Part shown: piece after piece, positions 25,300 through 33,883 of the stretch
Position numbering within the stretch: position 1 is the stretch's first letter
Layout: the number at the start of each line of letters is the position of its first letter
Origin: Chryseobacterium oryctis
Lineage (GTDB): Bacteria > Bacteroidota > Bacteroidia > Flavobacteriales > Weeksellaceae
Assembly (NCBI RefSeq): GCF_025971925.1
Contig: NZ_JAPDHV010000009.1
Span: 35,126-99,125 of the forward strand
Reading direction: 5' to 3'
DNA: 64,000 nt
Notes under the pieces: model-generated
Told to the model about the DNA's origin: nothing
Seen by the model: only the letters and a program-made list of their open reading frames with translations
The model's database searches: none
Position numbers and translations under genes: made by a program

Positions 25300-26118
25300 A
25301 TGAAAAATTTATTTTTAATATTATTAATTCTACCTATTTTTTTCTTCGCTCAAAATAAAAGGTTTTTTTATGAATATAATTTCAAACCAGATTCTACAGA
25401 AAATGTGGTAATAAAAGAGATCATGTACCTTGATATAAATGATATAAATTCTCTTTTTTATAGCCAAAGAAAATTTGTATCAGATTCAACCATTGTTGAG
25501 GATTCAAAAAAAGGAAAATTTGGAATGCCTCCAAAAGACTTGAACATATTTTATCAGATAGAAAAAAAAGATAATAAAATATATTACAAAACAAATGATT
25601 TTAATCTTGGGAAAATTAAAGTCGAGGATACTAGAAAAATGAATTGGAGTATTTCCTCAGAAACTAAGAAAATTGGTGATTACAGAGTCCAAAAAGCATC
25701 TACAAATTTTGCAGGAAGAGTCTGGATTGCTTGGTTTAGTACAGATATTCCTTTTCAAGAGGGTCCATATAAGTTTCATGGGCTTCCAGGATTAATTGTA
25801 AAACTAGAAGACAATACTAAGTCTCATATTTTTGAACTTATTGGAAATTCTAACTTATTACCTTTCGTTTATCCTGAAATAGAGAATGGCAAAGAAAAAA
25901 GTACAAGTTTAGAAGAATTTAGAAAGCATTACAAAAATTACAGGAAAGATCCTGCAAGTGGAATTCGGCAACAATACATGCAAGGAAAAATTCCCAATCA
26001 AAGAGATAGCGAGGGTAATATGTCAACAGGTCTTGATGTTGTAAATAGAGTTGAAAAATTGCTCAAAGAAAGATTAAAAAAAGATAATAATATTCTCGAG
26101 TTAGATTTATTAAAATAA
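25300..26118 (+). CDS. GLPGLI family exported protein
   Basis: The protein carries the family motif GLPGLIVKLED in its centre, preceded by the typical WIAWFSTDIPFQEGPYKF. I start it at the ATG at 25300, which gives a signal peptide ending near FFFAQ at 15-19, rather than at 25255, which lies within the terminator hairpin. The 272 residues form a strand-rich secreted protein. GLPGLI genes are common in Bacteroidota, often near small double-glycine peptide genes, but their function is unknown. Confidence 0.9.
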   Translation: MKNLFLILLILPIFFFAQNKRFFYEYNFKPDSTENVVIKEIMYLDINDINSLFYSQRKFVSDSTIVEDSKKGKFGMPPKDLNIFYQIEKKDNKIYYKTNDFNLGKIKVEDTRKMNWSISSETKKIGDYRVQKASTNFAGRVWIAWFSTDIPFQEGPYKFHGLPGLIVKLEDNTKSHIFELIGNSNLLPFVYPEIENGKEKSTSLEEFRKHYKNYRKDPASGIRQQYMQGKIPNQRDSEGNMSTGLDVVNRVEKLLKERLKKDNNILELDLLK

Positions 26119-26141
26119 AAAACACTTTGTGTAATAAAAGC

Positions 26142-26171
26142 CACGGTCGGAATAAAAATATTCCGACCGTG
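26142..26171. terminator. Bidirectional hairpin between GLPGLI and murI
   Basis: A perfect 13-pair stem (CACGGTCGGAATA and complement) encloses an AAAA loop between two convergent genes. The T run is better on the minus strand, but the stem is strong enough to act both ways. Confidence 0.75.
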
Positions 26172-26191
26172 ATTGTATGAGTCTTTTTGTT

Positions 26192-27022
26192 TTATAATAC
26201 TTTTAATTCTAAATCAATAGTTTTTCCGAAGAATTTTTTCGAAATTTTTTCGAAATTTTTCGTTAAATCCGAAAGATAAAAATGATAAGCAGGTTTATGA
26301 TTTACATCGTTCAGAAGATTGTATTTATCTAAAATAATTTTCAAATGATTAGCTACAATATTCGGGGAATCTATTACACGAACTCTATTTCCGTAATACT
26401 GCTTGATTTCGTCAATTAATAATGGATAATGTGTACAACCCAAAATTAAGGTTTCAATATTCTTTAATTTACTATTACTCAAATAATTATAAATAATCGC
26501 ATGAGTTATAGGATGGTTTTTGAACCCTTCTTCAATTGCAGGAACCAATAAAGGAGTTGCCAATTCATCAACTTTAATCCATTTATTATGCTTACGAATA
26601 CTCTTTTTATATAATCCGGAATTCACGGTAGCTTTTGTTGCAATTACACCTACATTATTATGAATTTCATACGCCACTTTTTCGGCAACAGGGTTTATTA
26701 CATCTATCACAGGTACTTTTCCGTCAACAGATTGCATTACCTCTGTTAAAGCATTTGCTGTTGCCGTATTACAGGCAATTACAATCGCTTTACAATTCTG
26801 CTCCAACAAAAAATTGGTGATTTTAGTAGAATATTCTATAATTGCTTCCTTAGATTTTTCACCGTAAGGAAGGTGTTTTGTATCTCCAAAATAAATTAAA
26901 TCTTCATTCGGAAGGAGTCTTTTTATTTCTTTAGCTACCGTTAAGCCTCCTACTCCACTATCAAAAATTCCGATAGGTTGATTAGGAGAAAGATGGGAGT
27001 AGTCTTGTTTTTTAGTCTTCAA
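26192..27022 (-). CDS. murI: Glutamate racemase
   Basis: MurI converts L-glutamate to D-glutamate for peptidoglycan. In 276 residues the catalytic pair is Cys84 in VIACNTATAN and Cys196 in LGCTHYPLL, with substrate residues GIFDSGVGGLT at 18-28. The start codon is TTG; no in-frame ATG exists nearby upstream, and the first internal ATG would remove the active site. A TATTTTTG box 20 bases upstream supports this start. Near the 3' end the DNA has three copies of an 11-base unit (TTTTTTCGAAA). Confidence 0.95.
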   Translation of the reverse strand: MKTKKQDYSHLSPNQPIGIFDSGVGGLTVAKEIKRLLPNEDLIYFGDTKHLPYGEKSKEAIIEYSTKITNFLLEQNCKAIVIACNTATANALTEVMQSVDGKVPVIDVINPVAEKVAYEIHNNVGVIATKATVNSGLYKKSIRKHNKWIKVDELATPLLVPAIEEGFKNHPITHAIIYNYLSNSKLKNIETLILGCTHYPLLIDEIKQYYGNRVRVIDSPNIVANHLKIILDKYNLLNDVNHKPAYHFYLSDLTKNFEKISKKFFGKTIDLELKVL

Positions 27023-27041
27023 ATTGAGTTGAAATTTTGTA

Positions 27042-27049
27042 CAAAAATA
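27042..27049 (-). promoter_or_regulatory. -7 promoter box (TATTTTTG) for murI
   Basis: Exact TAnnTTTG match on the minus strand, 19 bases from the TTG start codon. It supports that start by leaving a short leader. Confidence 0.6.
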
Positions 27050-27088
27050 CGAAGATTTTAGTTTAGATTAGATAATGAGTTTTAAGGT

Positions 27089-28213
27089 TTAAACTATAAA
27101 CAAATCAGATGCAATCCCATCTGCCATAAACCAATGCTTTTCGGGAATTTTCAGATGATTATTTTCAATAACTAAAACTTCATCATTAATTTTAGGCTTA
27201 ATTTCTCGTTGAAAATGTTCTAAAATTCTGTCTGAAAATTTATTATTTAAACTTTCTAAATCAACACCCCAAATTGTTCTCAGACCAATCATAATCATTT
27301 CATTGAATTGCTCTTCCTGAGAAAGTACTTCCTCTTCCTTCGCTAAAACATTTGAGTTTAATTTCTTAATATATTGCTGATTATTGGCGACATTCCAGCT
27401 TCTCACATCAAAACCATTATATGAATGCGCCGATGGACCAATTCCTAAATATTCTTTATACTTCCAATACGACGAATTGTGTCTTGAATAAAAATCTGGT
27501 TTCGCAAAATTGGAAACTTCATAATGCTGGAATCCGTTATCTTTCAAAAAATCTGATAAATAATAGAATTCTTTATTTTGTTCCTCTTCTTTAGGACTAC
27601 TGATTTTTCCTTTAGAAATCCAGTTCTCCAAAGCTGTTTTAGGCTCAACCGTTAAAGCATAGGAAGAAATATGTGGAACTTCAAGAGTAATTGTTTTCTG
27701 TAAATTTTCTTTCCAAATTTCCATATTAGAAGTTGGTGAACCATAAATTAAGTCTATGCTTAAATTCTCAAATCCAAAATCCTGGGCTCTTTTGATAGAA
27801 CTTTCAGCCTCCGAAGCGTTATGTGCACGGTTCATTAGTTTCAAATCTTCATCAAAAAAACTCTGAGTTCCTATTGATAAACGGTTAACAGGTGATTTTG
27901 ACAATTCTCTTAAAAAGTTTTTATCTAAATCATCTGGATTAGCTTCAAGTGTTATCTCAATATCACTGCTAAAACTAAAATATTTCAACACCTCATCTAT
28001 CAAAGAATTGATTTCATCTGGAGAAAGAATAGAAGGCGTACCTCCACCAAAATAAAGCGACTGTAGATTTTTGTTTTGTAGCTCATCTTTACGCAAAAAG
28101 ATTTCCTTCTTCATTGCAGAAAGCATATCATCTTTAAAATTTAAAGACGTTGAAAAATGAAAATTGCAATAACTGCATTTTTGCTTACAAAACGGAATGT
28201 GAATATAAATCAT
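27089..28213 (-). CDS. hemW: Radical SAM heme chaperone HemW
   Basis: HemW is a radical S-adenosylmethionine protein that delivers heme; it was long annotated as oxygen-independent coproporphyrinogen oxidase. The iron-sulfur cluster motif is at cysteines 9, 13 and 16 (FCKQKCSYCNF), which lacks the extra N-terminal residues of true HemN. The later YFGGGTPS and GSPTS segments fit SAM binding. Length (374) is usual. The ATG lies directly after the T run of the upstream PorP terminator, leaving no leader on a read-through transcript. Confidence 0.92.
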   Translation of the reverse strand: MIYIHIPFCKQKCSYCNFHFSTSLNFKDDMLSAMKKEIFLRKDELQNKNLQSLYFGGGTPSILSPDEINSLIDEVLKYFSFSSDIEITLEANPDDLDKNFLRELSKSPVNRLSIGTQSFFDEDLKLMNRAHNASEAESSIKRAQDFGFENLSIDLIYGSPTSNMEIWKENLQKTITLEVPHISSYALTVEPKTALENWISKGKISSPKEEEQNKEFYYLSDFLKDNGFQHYEVSNFAKPDFYSRHNSSYWKYKEYLGIGPSAHSYNGFDVRSWNVANNQQYIKKLNSNVLAKEEEVLSQEEQFNEMIMIGLRTIWGVDLESLNNKFSDRILEHFQREIKPKINDEVLVIENNHLKIPEKHWFMADGIASDLFIV

Positions 28214-28239
28214 AAAAAAAGCTCTGAAAAATCAGAGCT
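28214..28239 (-). terminator. Terminator after the PorP/SprF gene
   Basis: On the minus strand AGCTCTGA and TCAGAGCT form an eight-pair stem with a four-base loop, followed by seven T residues. The next base begins the hemW start codon. Confidence 0.85.
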
Positions 28240-28262
28240 CAAATTTATTCAAATTAAATTGA

Positions 28263-29213
28263 TTAATATCTATATCCTCTACGATTAATAAAGTTATCAA
28301 AGTTATAACCTAATCCAACCATAAAGCTGTTTCCTCCATATTGCTGAATATCAGATAATCCGATATTGTAAGTAGCTCCAATCATGAATTTATTGAATCT
28401 TACTTTTACAATAGGAGCAATTTGAAGTTGCTGGCTATCAAATCTATTCTGTACAGATCTGTAGCTTACCCCAGCTGAGAATGAATTAATATCATTAAAG
28501 AACGTTGCCATCAAGTTATAATCAATCGTTCTTGTAGAGTTTGTATTCAAGTTAATTAAAGCTGAAGGAGTGAAATACATATTATCTCCTACATGCCAAT
28601 CATAACCTAAGTTTAAGAAGAACTTAATTGGAGAAGGCTCACGACCATTCACAATAGATTCATCATTTGTCAAAGCGATATCATTTACAGAAACATTTGC
28701 AAAGATATTTTTATAAGTAGCAGCTAAACCAAAATTAGCATAAGCCATAAAAATATTTCCCTCATTACCTTGTAATAATGGATCGTATCCGTCTTCAGTA
28801 TTGATTTTTGTATAATCAATATTCATGTTATAGAAACTAACACTTGTACCAAAAGAGAATTGATCTTTTCTATCTCCTTCACTACTAAGAGGAATAAAAT
28901 AAGAAGCTCCAGCAGAAATACCTCCGGCAGAAATAGGACCTCCAGCATCTCTAAATACAGAAATACCCGCACCAACTCTATCAAAAATATTCGCATTAAT
29001 CCCTAAAGATTGTACGTTTGGTGATTCACTGAATTCTATAAATTGTTTTTGATAATTGGCGTTGAGCTGAACATAATCTGTTTTACCGTATTGTGCAGGG
29101 TTGAACAGGAACTCACCATCCAAAAGATATTGCTGATAGTATGGTAGTGTTTCTTGTGCTTTGTATGCATTTGACAAAAGAGCCAAACACACTATAGCAT
29201 ATAGTTTTCTCAT
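28263..29213 (-). CDS. PorP/SprF family type IX secretion outer-membrane protein
   Basis: The family works with the type IX secretion and gliding machinery, where SprF helps export the adhesin SprB. The chosen start (ATG at 29213) gives a signal peptide ending near NAYKAQ; the open frame reaches six codons further upstream. The mature part begins with PYYQQYLLDGEFLFNPAQYG, the family's typical entry, and continues as a porin-like barrel ending in an aromatic residue (RRGYRY). Length is 316 residues. No SprB-like adhesin gene lies next to it. It has its own TATATTTG box and terminator. Confidence 0.9.
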   Translation of the reverse strand: MRKLYAIVCLALLSNAYKAQETLPYYQQYLLDGEFLFNPAQYGKTDYVQLNANYQKQFIEFSESPNVQSLGINANIFDRVGAGISVFRDAGGPISAGGISAGASYFIPLSSEGDRKDQFSFGTSVSFYNMNIDYTKINTEDGYDPLLQGNEGNIFMAYANFGLAATYKNIFANVSVNDIALTNDESIVNGREPSPIKFFLNLGYDWHVGDNMYFTPSALINLNTNSTRTIDYNLMATFFNDINSFSAGVSYRSVQNRFDSQQLQIAPIVKVRFNKFMIGATYNIGLSDIQQYGGNSFMVGLGYNFDNFINRRGYRY

Positions 29214-29236
29214 AACAAATCTTGATTTCAATTCAA

Positions 29237-29244
29237 CAAATATA
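29237..29244 (-). promoter_or_regulatory. -7 promoter box (TATATTTG) for the PorP/SprF gene
   Basis: Exact TAnnTTTG match on the minus strand, 23 bases before the chosen start codon, which supports that start. Confidence 0.6.
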
Positions 29245-29264
29245 AAAAAATTCTCAATATATTT

Positions 29265-30338
29265 TTAGTTTTCCAAATAATTTCTCCATTTTTTTACAGC
29301 ATCCGCCATATCTTTAGGCATAGGGCTTTCAAAATACAATTCTTTTTTCGTTGTAGGGTGAATAAATCCTAATGTATGTGCATGTAAAGCATGTCTTGGA
29401 AGAATCTCAAATACATTTTTTATAAACTGCTTATACTTAGGCAGATTCACTCCTCTTAAAGGGGTATGACCTTCATATCTTTCATCATTAAACAAGGTAT
29501 GACCGATATGCTTGAAATGTGCTCTAATCTGATGAGTTCTTCCTGTTTCCAGTTTACATTCCACCCAAGTCATATATTTAAATCTTTCAAGAACCTTATA
29601 ATGCGTCACTGCATGTTTTCCCTGGCTTCCGTCTTCATAAGTATGCATCTGCATTCTATTTTTAGGGTGACGACCAATGTGACCTCTTATTGTACCTTCA
29701 TCATCCTGTACATTCCCCCAAACAAAAGCCCAATACAACCTTCTTGTTTTTCTTTCAAAAAACTGTTTTGCCAAAAAGCTTAAAGCATATTCATTTTTAG
29801 CAATAACTAAAAGTCCAGAAGTATCTTTATCAATTCTATGAACCAATCCCACCCTGTCTAGATCTGATTTTTCACCGTTTTGTTCAAAATGATAAGCCAA
29901 AGCATTCACCAAAGTCCCGTCCCAATTTCCGAATCCCGGATGCACAACCATTCCTGGCTCTTTATCTACAACGACTAAATCGTCATCTTCGTATACAATA
30001 TTAATAGGAATATTTTGTGGAATGATAACATTTTCCCTTGGAGGATGCGTTAATAATACAGAAATCTGGTCTCCTGGTTTTACACGATAATTTTGTTTTA
30101 CAGGTACTCCGTTTACAACAACATTACCGGCTCTGCAAGTTTGTGAAATTTTATTTCTTGAAGAATTTTGACGATAAATCAACAAAAACTTATCAATTCT
30201 TAAAGGTTCTTGTTTCTTGTCAACAGTGATATTAAGATGCTCATACAATCCGTTATTTTCTTCATCGATATCAATATTCTCTATACTGTTGGATTCTAAA
30301 AATTCCTCATCTAAGAAATCCTCGTTATCTTCTATCAT
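29265..30338 (-). CDS. RluD-type pseudouridine synthase
   Basis: This enzyme isomerises uridines in 23S rRNA to pseudouridine. From the ATG at 30338 the product has 357 residues: an acidic N-terminal extension, an S4 RNA-binding domain at about 45-100 (RIDKFLLIYRQNSSRNKI) and the catalytic domain with Asp170 in HRIDKDTSG. The open frame would add 11 residues upstream. It is encoded downstream of the PASTA gene on the same strand, with a 72-base gap, in the rluD-PASTA-ddl-coaD neighbourhood typical of the phylum. Confidence 0.92.
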   Translation of the reverse strand: MIEDNEDFLDEEFLESNSIENIDIDEENNGLYEHLNITVDKKQEPLRIDKFLLIYRQNSSRNKISQTCRAGNVVVNGVPVKQNYRVKPGDQISVLLTHPPRENVIIPQNIPINIVYEDDDLVVVDKEPGMVVHPGFGNWDGTLVNALAYHFEQNGEKSDLDRVGLVHRIDKDTSGLLVIAKNEYALSFLAKQFFERKTRRLYWAFVWGNVQDDEGTIRGHIGRHPKNRMQMHTYEDGSQGKHAVTHYKVLERFKYMTWVECKLETGRTHQIRAHFKHIGHTLFNDERYEGHTPLRGVNLPKYKQFIKNVFEILPRHALHAHTLGFIHPTTKKELYFESPMPKDMADAVKKWRNYLEN

Positions 30339-30410
30339 TATTTTATCTTTTATAGCAAAAAGCTCCAACATAATGAAAGTTGAAGCCTGTATTTTTTACA
30401 ATTAATAGTA

Positions 30411-31460
30411 TTACTCTATTACTACATTTTTAACCTTTGGTTTTTCAGTTGGCTGAGCAGCAGGTTTATTATTACTTCCGGAAGTCGTATTATTACCTGA
30501 TGCCGGAGTTGTTTTTGGGCCTGAAGTTACCGTTTTAGAAGTCTCCGTTTTTACTGGTTCTGGCTTTGGAACTTCTCTTTTTGGCGCTGGCGGAGCTTCA
30601 TAAACAGGTTCCTGATGAATAGGAACTTCCTCATATTGTAAAGGAGGTAACGAAGTATCTACTTTCATTCTGTAAATAGAATTCAGCTGATTAATTTTCG
30701 CCTGTAATTCCGCTGGAGTTTTCTTACTTGCCCAGAGATCTATTTGCATTCCCTGATCTCGTACATCTCCATACGCAGGATCTTGATAATAAACAATATC
30801 AGACTCATCTTTTCCTCCATCTTCATGTTCTACTAATCCAACTTCGAAAAGACTTCTTGCAATTACTACTCTAGCCTCTTTTACAGTTAAACCAATAACA
30901 TTAGGAATAGAAATATTTCTCATTGGCCCAGTACCTACAACAACATCAACTGTAGAAAATCTAGGAATTAATGTTCCTGGTTTCACAATATTTCCTTTAA
31001 ATAACATTCTAATGATAGCATCCTTCTGAATACTTGCTTCATAAATAGTATCTCCTACCTTAAGACCAACCTGATTTATTCTCTGAAAAGCTAACCCTGA
31101 ATATTTATTAATAACATCAGGAATCGCAACCGGAGCCCAAGTTCTAGGATTAACTCTTAATTCAATTATTCTACCATCTTTTACACGAGAACCTGCAAAA
31201 GGAGACATCTTCAATACTTGAAAAGGTCTGTATTTAGGATCATATGTTGCACTGTCTACAGAATATTCCAATCCTGCATCCTCTAAAATTTTCACTGCAT
31301 CATGCACAGATTTATTAATAACATTGGGAACAGGGATTTCCTGACCATGTTTCGTATGATACTCCAACCAACGAAATGTAAGCCAAACCAACCCTACGAA
31401 AACCCCGATGGCTACTACTAAGTTCAGTAAAACTTTCCAATTGAAAAGTGATTTAAGCAT
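30411..31460 (-). CDS. Stand-alone PASTA domain membrane protein
   Basis: The 349-residue protein has one membrane helix at about 10-28 and then three PASTA-like repeats (IPVPNVINKSVHDAVKILEDAG, IPDVINKYSGLAFQRINQ, ISIPNVIGLTVKEARVVI), ending in a Pro/Thr-rich tail. PASTA domains bind peptidoglycan fragments, usually on serine/threonine kinases or penicillin-binding proteins; no kinase or transpeptidase domain is present here. Its divergent neighbour is ddl, which makes a peptidoglycan precursor. Its role in wall sensing or anchoring is inference. Confidence 0.88.
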   Translation of the reverse strand: MLKSLFNWKVLLNLVVAIGVFVGLVWLTFRWLEYHTKHGQEIPVPNVINKSVHDAVKILEDAGLEYSVDSATYDPKYRPFQVLKMSPFAGSRVKDGRIIELRVNPRTWAPVAIPDVINKYSGLAFQRINQVGLKVGDTIYEASIQKDAIIRMLFKGNIVKPGTLIPRFSTVDVVVGTGPMRNISIPNVIGLTVKEARVVIARSLFEVGLVEHEDGGKDESDIVYYQDPAYGDVRDQGMQIDLWASKKTPAELQAKINQLNSIYRMKVDTSLPPLQYEEVPIHQEPVYEAPPAPKREVPKPEPVKTETSKTVTSGPKTTPASGNNTTSGSNNKPAAQPTEKPKVKNVVIE

Positions 31461-31486
31461 ACTTAAAAATACTTTAATTATAACGG

Positions 31487-31494
31487 CAAATATA
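31487..31494 (-). promoter_or_regulatory. -7 promoter box (TATATTTG) for the PASTA gene
   Basis: Exact TAnnTTTG match on the minus strand, 26 bases before the start codon. Confidence 0.6.
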
Positions 31495-31566
31495 ACTAAT
31501 AATTTTAGAATGTACTTTTATTTAACACAATTCATTTCTTATTTTAAATTTTAATAATTTCCCTGA

Positions 31567-31593
31567 TTGCATTATTTAAAATCATTAAATTTG
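31567..31593 (+). promoter_or_regulatory. Promoter for ddl-coaD (TTG-N16-TAAATTTG)
   Basis: A TTG at 31567-31569 is followed after 16 bases by an exact TAAATTTG at 31586-31593. This is close to the flavobacterial consensus and places transcription start about 10-20 bases before the ddl start. Confidence 0.65.
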
Positions 31594-31615
31594 CCTTAAT
31601 TGATACTATATGGTT

Positions 31616-32608
31616 ATGAGCAAAAAAAATGTTGCCGTTGTAATGGGAGGCTATTCTGACGAATATGTTGTGTCATTGAAAAGCGGTCAATTAATCTATG
31701 ATTCCTTAGACAGAAATCTTTACAATGTATATAAAGTAGTCATCCTTAAAGATGAATGGTATTTTTTAGATAAAAATGATAAAAAATATGAAATTAACAA
31801 AGGAGACTTCTCTGTAAATTTAGACAATCACGAAATACTGAAATTCGATGTTTGTTTTAACATTATCCACGGTACTCCGGGAGAAAATGGAATCCTTCAG
31901 GCATATTGGGATGCAATCGGACAAGCATATACAGGCTGTGATTTTTATCAAAGTGCATTAACATTCAATAAAAAAGACACATTGGCTGTCTTATCAAAAT
32001 ACGGAATTCCTTCTGCAAAAAGTGTTTATTTAAGAAAAGGTGAAGAAATCAACGTTGATGAAATTGTAGAAAATCTTGGGCTTCCTGTTTTTGTAAAACC
32101 AAATCAATCAGGTTCATCATTAGGAATTTCAAAAGTGAAAGAAAAATCTGAATTAATTGCAGCTACGGAAGTCGCTTTCAAAGAAGATGATGAAATTTTA
32201 ATTGAAAGTTTCCTTAACGGAATGGAGGTTTCTGTAGGAGTTATTGACTATAAAGGAGAAACTATTGTCTTGGGAATTACTGAAATTGTCCCACAAAATG
32301 AATTCTTCGATTACGAAGCCAAATATGAAGGAGCTTCAGAGGAAATTACTCCAGCAAGAATTGATGATGAAACAAGAATCAGAGTTGAAGAAATTGCTAA
32401 AAGAGCTTATAATTCTCTTGGAATGAGCGGCTTTTCGAGAAGCGAATATATTTTGATGGATGGCATTCCTTATATGCTTGAAATGAATACAAATCCGGGA
32501 TTCTCTCCTGCAAGTATTTTGCCACAACAAGCAAAAATTTACGGAATTTCTATCACAGACCTTTGTGGAAACGAGGTTGAAAAGGCATTAAACAAAATTA
32601 AATCCTAA
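31616..32608 (+). CDS. ddl: D-alanine--D-alanine ligase
   Basis: Ddl joins two D-alanines with ATP to make the dipeptide of peptidoglycan stems. The sequence has the N-terminal VAVVMGGYSDE, the ATP-grasp segment LPVFVKPNQSGSSLGISKV and the C-terminal metal-binding EMNTNPGFSP. An ATG at 31610 is two codons upstream; I prefer 31616 because it starts with SKKNVAVVMGG, the usual beginning, but both are possible. coaD follows after 18 bases and shares the transcript. Confidence 0.95.
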   Translation: MSKKNVAVVMGGYSDEYVVSLKSGQLIYDSLDRNLYNVYKVVILKDEWYFLDKNDKKYEINKGDFSVNLDNHEILKFDVCFNIIHGTPGENGILQAYWDAIGQAYTGCDFYQSALTFNKKDTLAVLSKYGIPSAKSVYLRKGEEINVDEIVENLGLPVFVKPNQSGSSLGISKVKEKSELIAATEVAFKEDDEILIESFLNGMEVSVGVIDYKGETIVLGITEIVPQNEFFDYEAKYEGASEEITPARIDDETRIRVEEIAKRAYNSLGMSGFSRSEYILMDGIPYMLEMNTNPGFSPASILPQQAKIYGISITDLCGNEVEKALNKIKS

Positions 32609-32626
32609 ATCAAAACTCGTTACAAC

Positions 32627-33100
32627 ATGAAAATTGCTGTTTTCCCGGGTTCATTTGACCCAATCACTTTAGGACACTACGATATTATAGAAAGAGCAGC
32701 TCCTCTTTTTGATAAATTAATTATTGCTATCGGGCAAAATTCTCAGAAAAAATATATGTTTCCTTTAGAAAAAAGAATGGAATTTATTAAAAATGCTTTA
32801 ATTGATTTTCCAAACGTAGAAGTAGACTATTTTGAAGGTTTAACCGTAGATTATTGTTTTGAAAAAAATGCTCATTACATTATCAGAGGATTGAGAAACC
32901 CTGCCGATTTTGAGTTTGAAAAAGCTATCGCTCACACCAACAGAACTTTAGCTCACAAAAAACTGGAAACCGTATTTTTATTAACCTCATCCGGAAAATC
33001 TTTTATCAGCAGTAGTATTGTGAGAGAAATTATCAACCATGGAGGAGAATACGAATTGTTGGTTCCAGACTCTGTAAGAGTTGAGAAAATAATAAAATAA
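32627..33100 (+). CDS. coaD: Phosphopantetheine adenylyltransferase
   Basis: CoaD makes dephospho-coenzyme A from 4'-phosphopantetheine and ATP. The 157 residues show the nucleotidyltransferase motif PGSFDPITLGHYDI at the start, and the conserved IIRGLRNPADFEFE and TSSGKSFISSSIVREI segments. Length is typical. It is cotranscribed with ddl. A large hairpin follows its stop codon and extends nearly to the next start. Confidence 0.97.
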   Translation: MKIAVFPGSFDPITLGHYDIIERAAPLFDKLIIAIGQNSQKKYMFPLEKRMEFIKNALIDFPNVEVDYFEGLTVDYCFEKNAHYIIRGLRNPADFEFEKAIAHTNRTLAHKKLETVFLLTSSGKSFISSSIVREIINHGGEYELLVPDSVRVEKIIK

Positions 33101-33108
33101 TTACATAA

Positions 33109-33181
33109 GATAAATGATGATGAATAGAATGGTAACAAATTTGCTTATGAAGTCGTTTATTAATCATCATTTATCCTTTTT
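33109..33181 (+). terminator. Hairpin with 41-base loop and T run after coaD
   Basis: GATAAATGATGAT at 33109-33121 is the exact reverse complement of 33163-33175, and five T residues follow. The TRIC gene starts six bases later. The unusually large loop leaves open whether this is a terminator or a regulatory element of the next gene. Confidence 0.6.
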
Positions 33182-33186
33182 AATAT

Positions 33187-33819
33187 ATGCACGAACAGTT
33201 CAATTTTGCAATAGAAGTTCTCGGAACGATTTCCTTTTCAATGTCGGGAAGTTTTGCAGCAATGCAAAAACGTCTTGACCCGTTTGGTGTACTTATTATT
33301 GCATTTGTGACTTCTGTTGGTGGCGGAACCGTAAGAGATTTGTTATTAGACATTCCCGTTTTCTGGATGCATGATTTATTGATGTGTGGATTAATTTTAC
33401 TCACCAGTATATTTTCAATGATTTTTAAATCCCTTGAAAAAAACTTTAAGGTTACACTTTTTATTTTCGACAGCTTCGGATTAGGCTTATTTACTATAAT
33501 CGGTGTACAAAAAGGTTTGAATGCCGATATTCATCCTTTAATTTGTATAGCTTTAGGAACAATAACGGGTTGTTTTGGAGGTATCATTCGGGATATCTTA
33601 CTCAATAGAATCCCATTGATTTTCAGACAAGAGATCTACGCAACTGCATGTATTATTGGAGGTTCTATATTTTTACTATTAACTAAATTCACCAACCTAT
33701 CCTATACTTTCATACAGATTTTCACTATTCTATTGATTGTTGCAGTGAGAACCTTAGCTGTAAAATACCATTGGCAGATGCCAAAATTCTATGGATATGA
33801 CCAAAATAATGAAATGTAA
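33187..33819 (+). CDS. TRIC-family (UPF0126/YicG) cation channel
   Basis: The 210-residue membrane protein belongs to the prokaryotic TRIC family, trimeric cation channels. It has two repeats of three helices, each with the glycine-rich signature: GTISFSMSGSFAAMQKR with SVGGGTVRDLLLD in the first, and IALGTITGCFGGIIRDILL in the second. A terminator-like hairpin ends six bases before its ATG, and a bidirectional terminator follows it, so it is probably expressed on its own or by read-through from coaD. The physiological ion is not known from sequence. Confidence 0.92.
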   Translation: MHEQFNFAIEVLGTISFSMSGSFAAMQKRLDPFGVLIIAFVTSVGGGTVRDLLLDIPVFWMHDLLMCGLILLTSIFSMIFKSLEKNFKVTLFIFDSFGLGLFTIIGVQKGLNADIHPLICIALGTITGCFGGIIRDILLNRIPLIFRQEIYATACIIGGSIFLLLTKFTNLSYTFIQIFTILLIVAVRTLAVKYHWQMPKFYGYDQNNEM

Positions 33820-33836
33820 ATCTTAATTAAACATAA

Positions 33837-33867
33837 AAAAGCACCTAAATTTAGGTGCTTTTATTTT
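33837..33867. terminator. Bidirectional terminator after the TRIC gene
   Basis: A perfect 26-base palindrome (33837-33862) built on GCACCTAAATTTAGGTGC with flanking A and T runs lies between two convergent genes. It can work on both strands. Confidence 0.9.
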
Positions 33868-33883
33868 TTATGAAATTTCTTGC

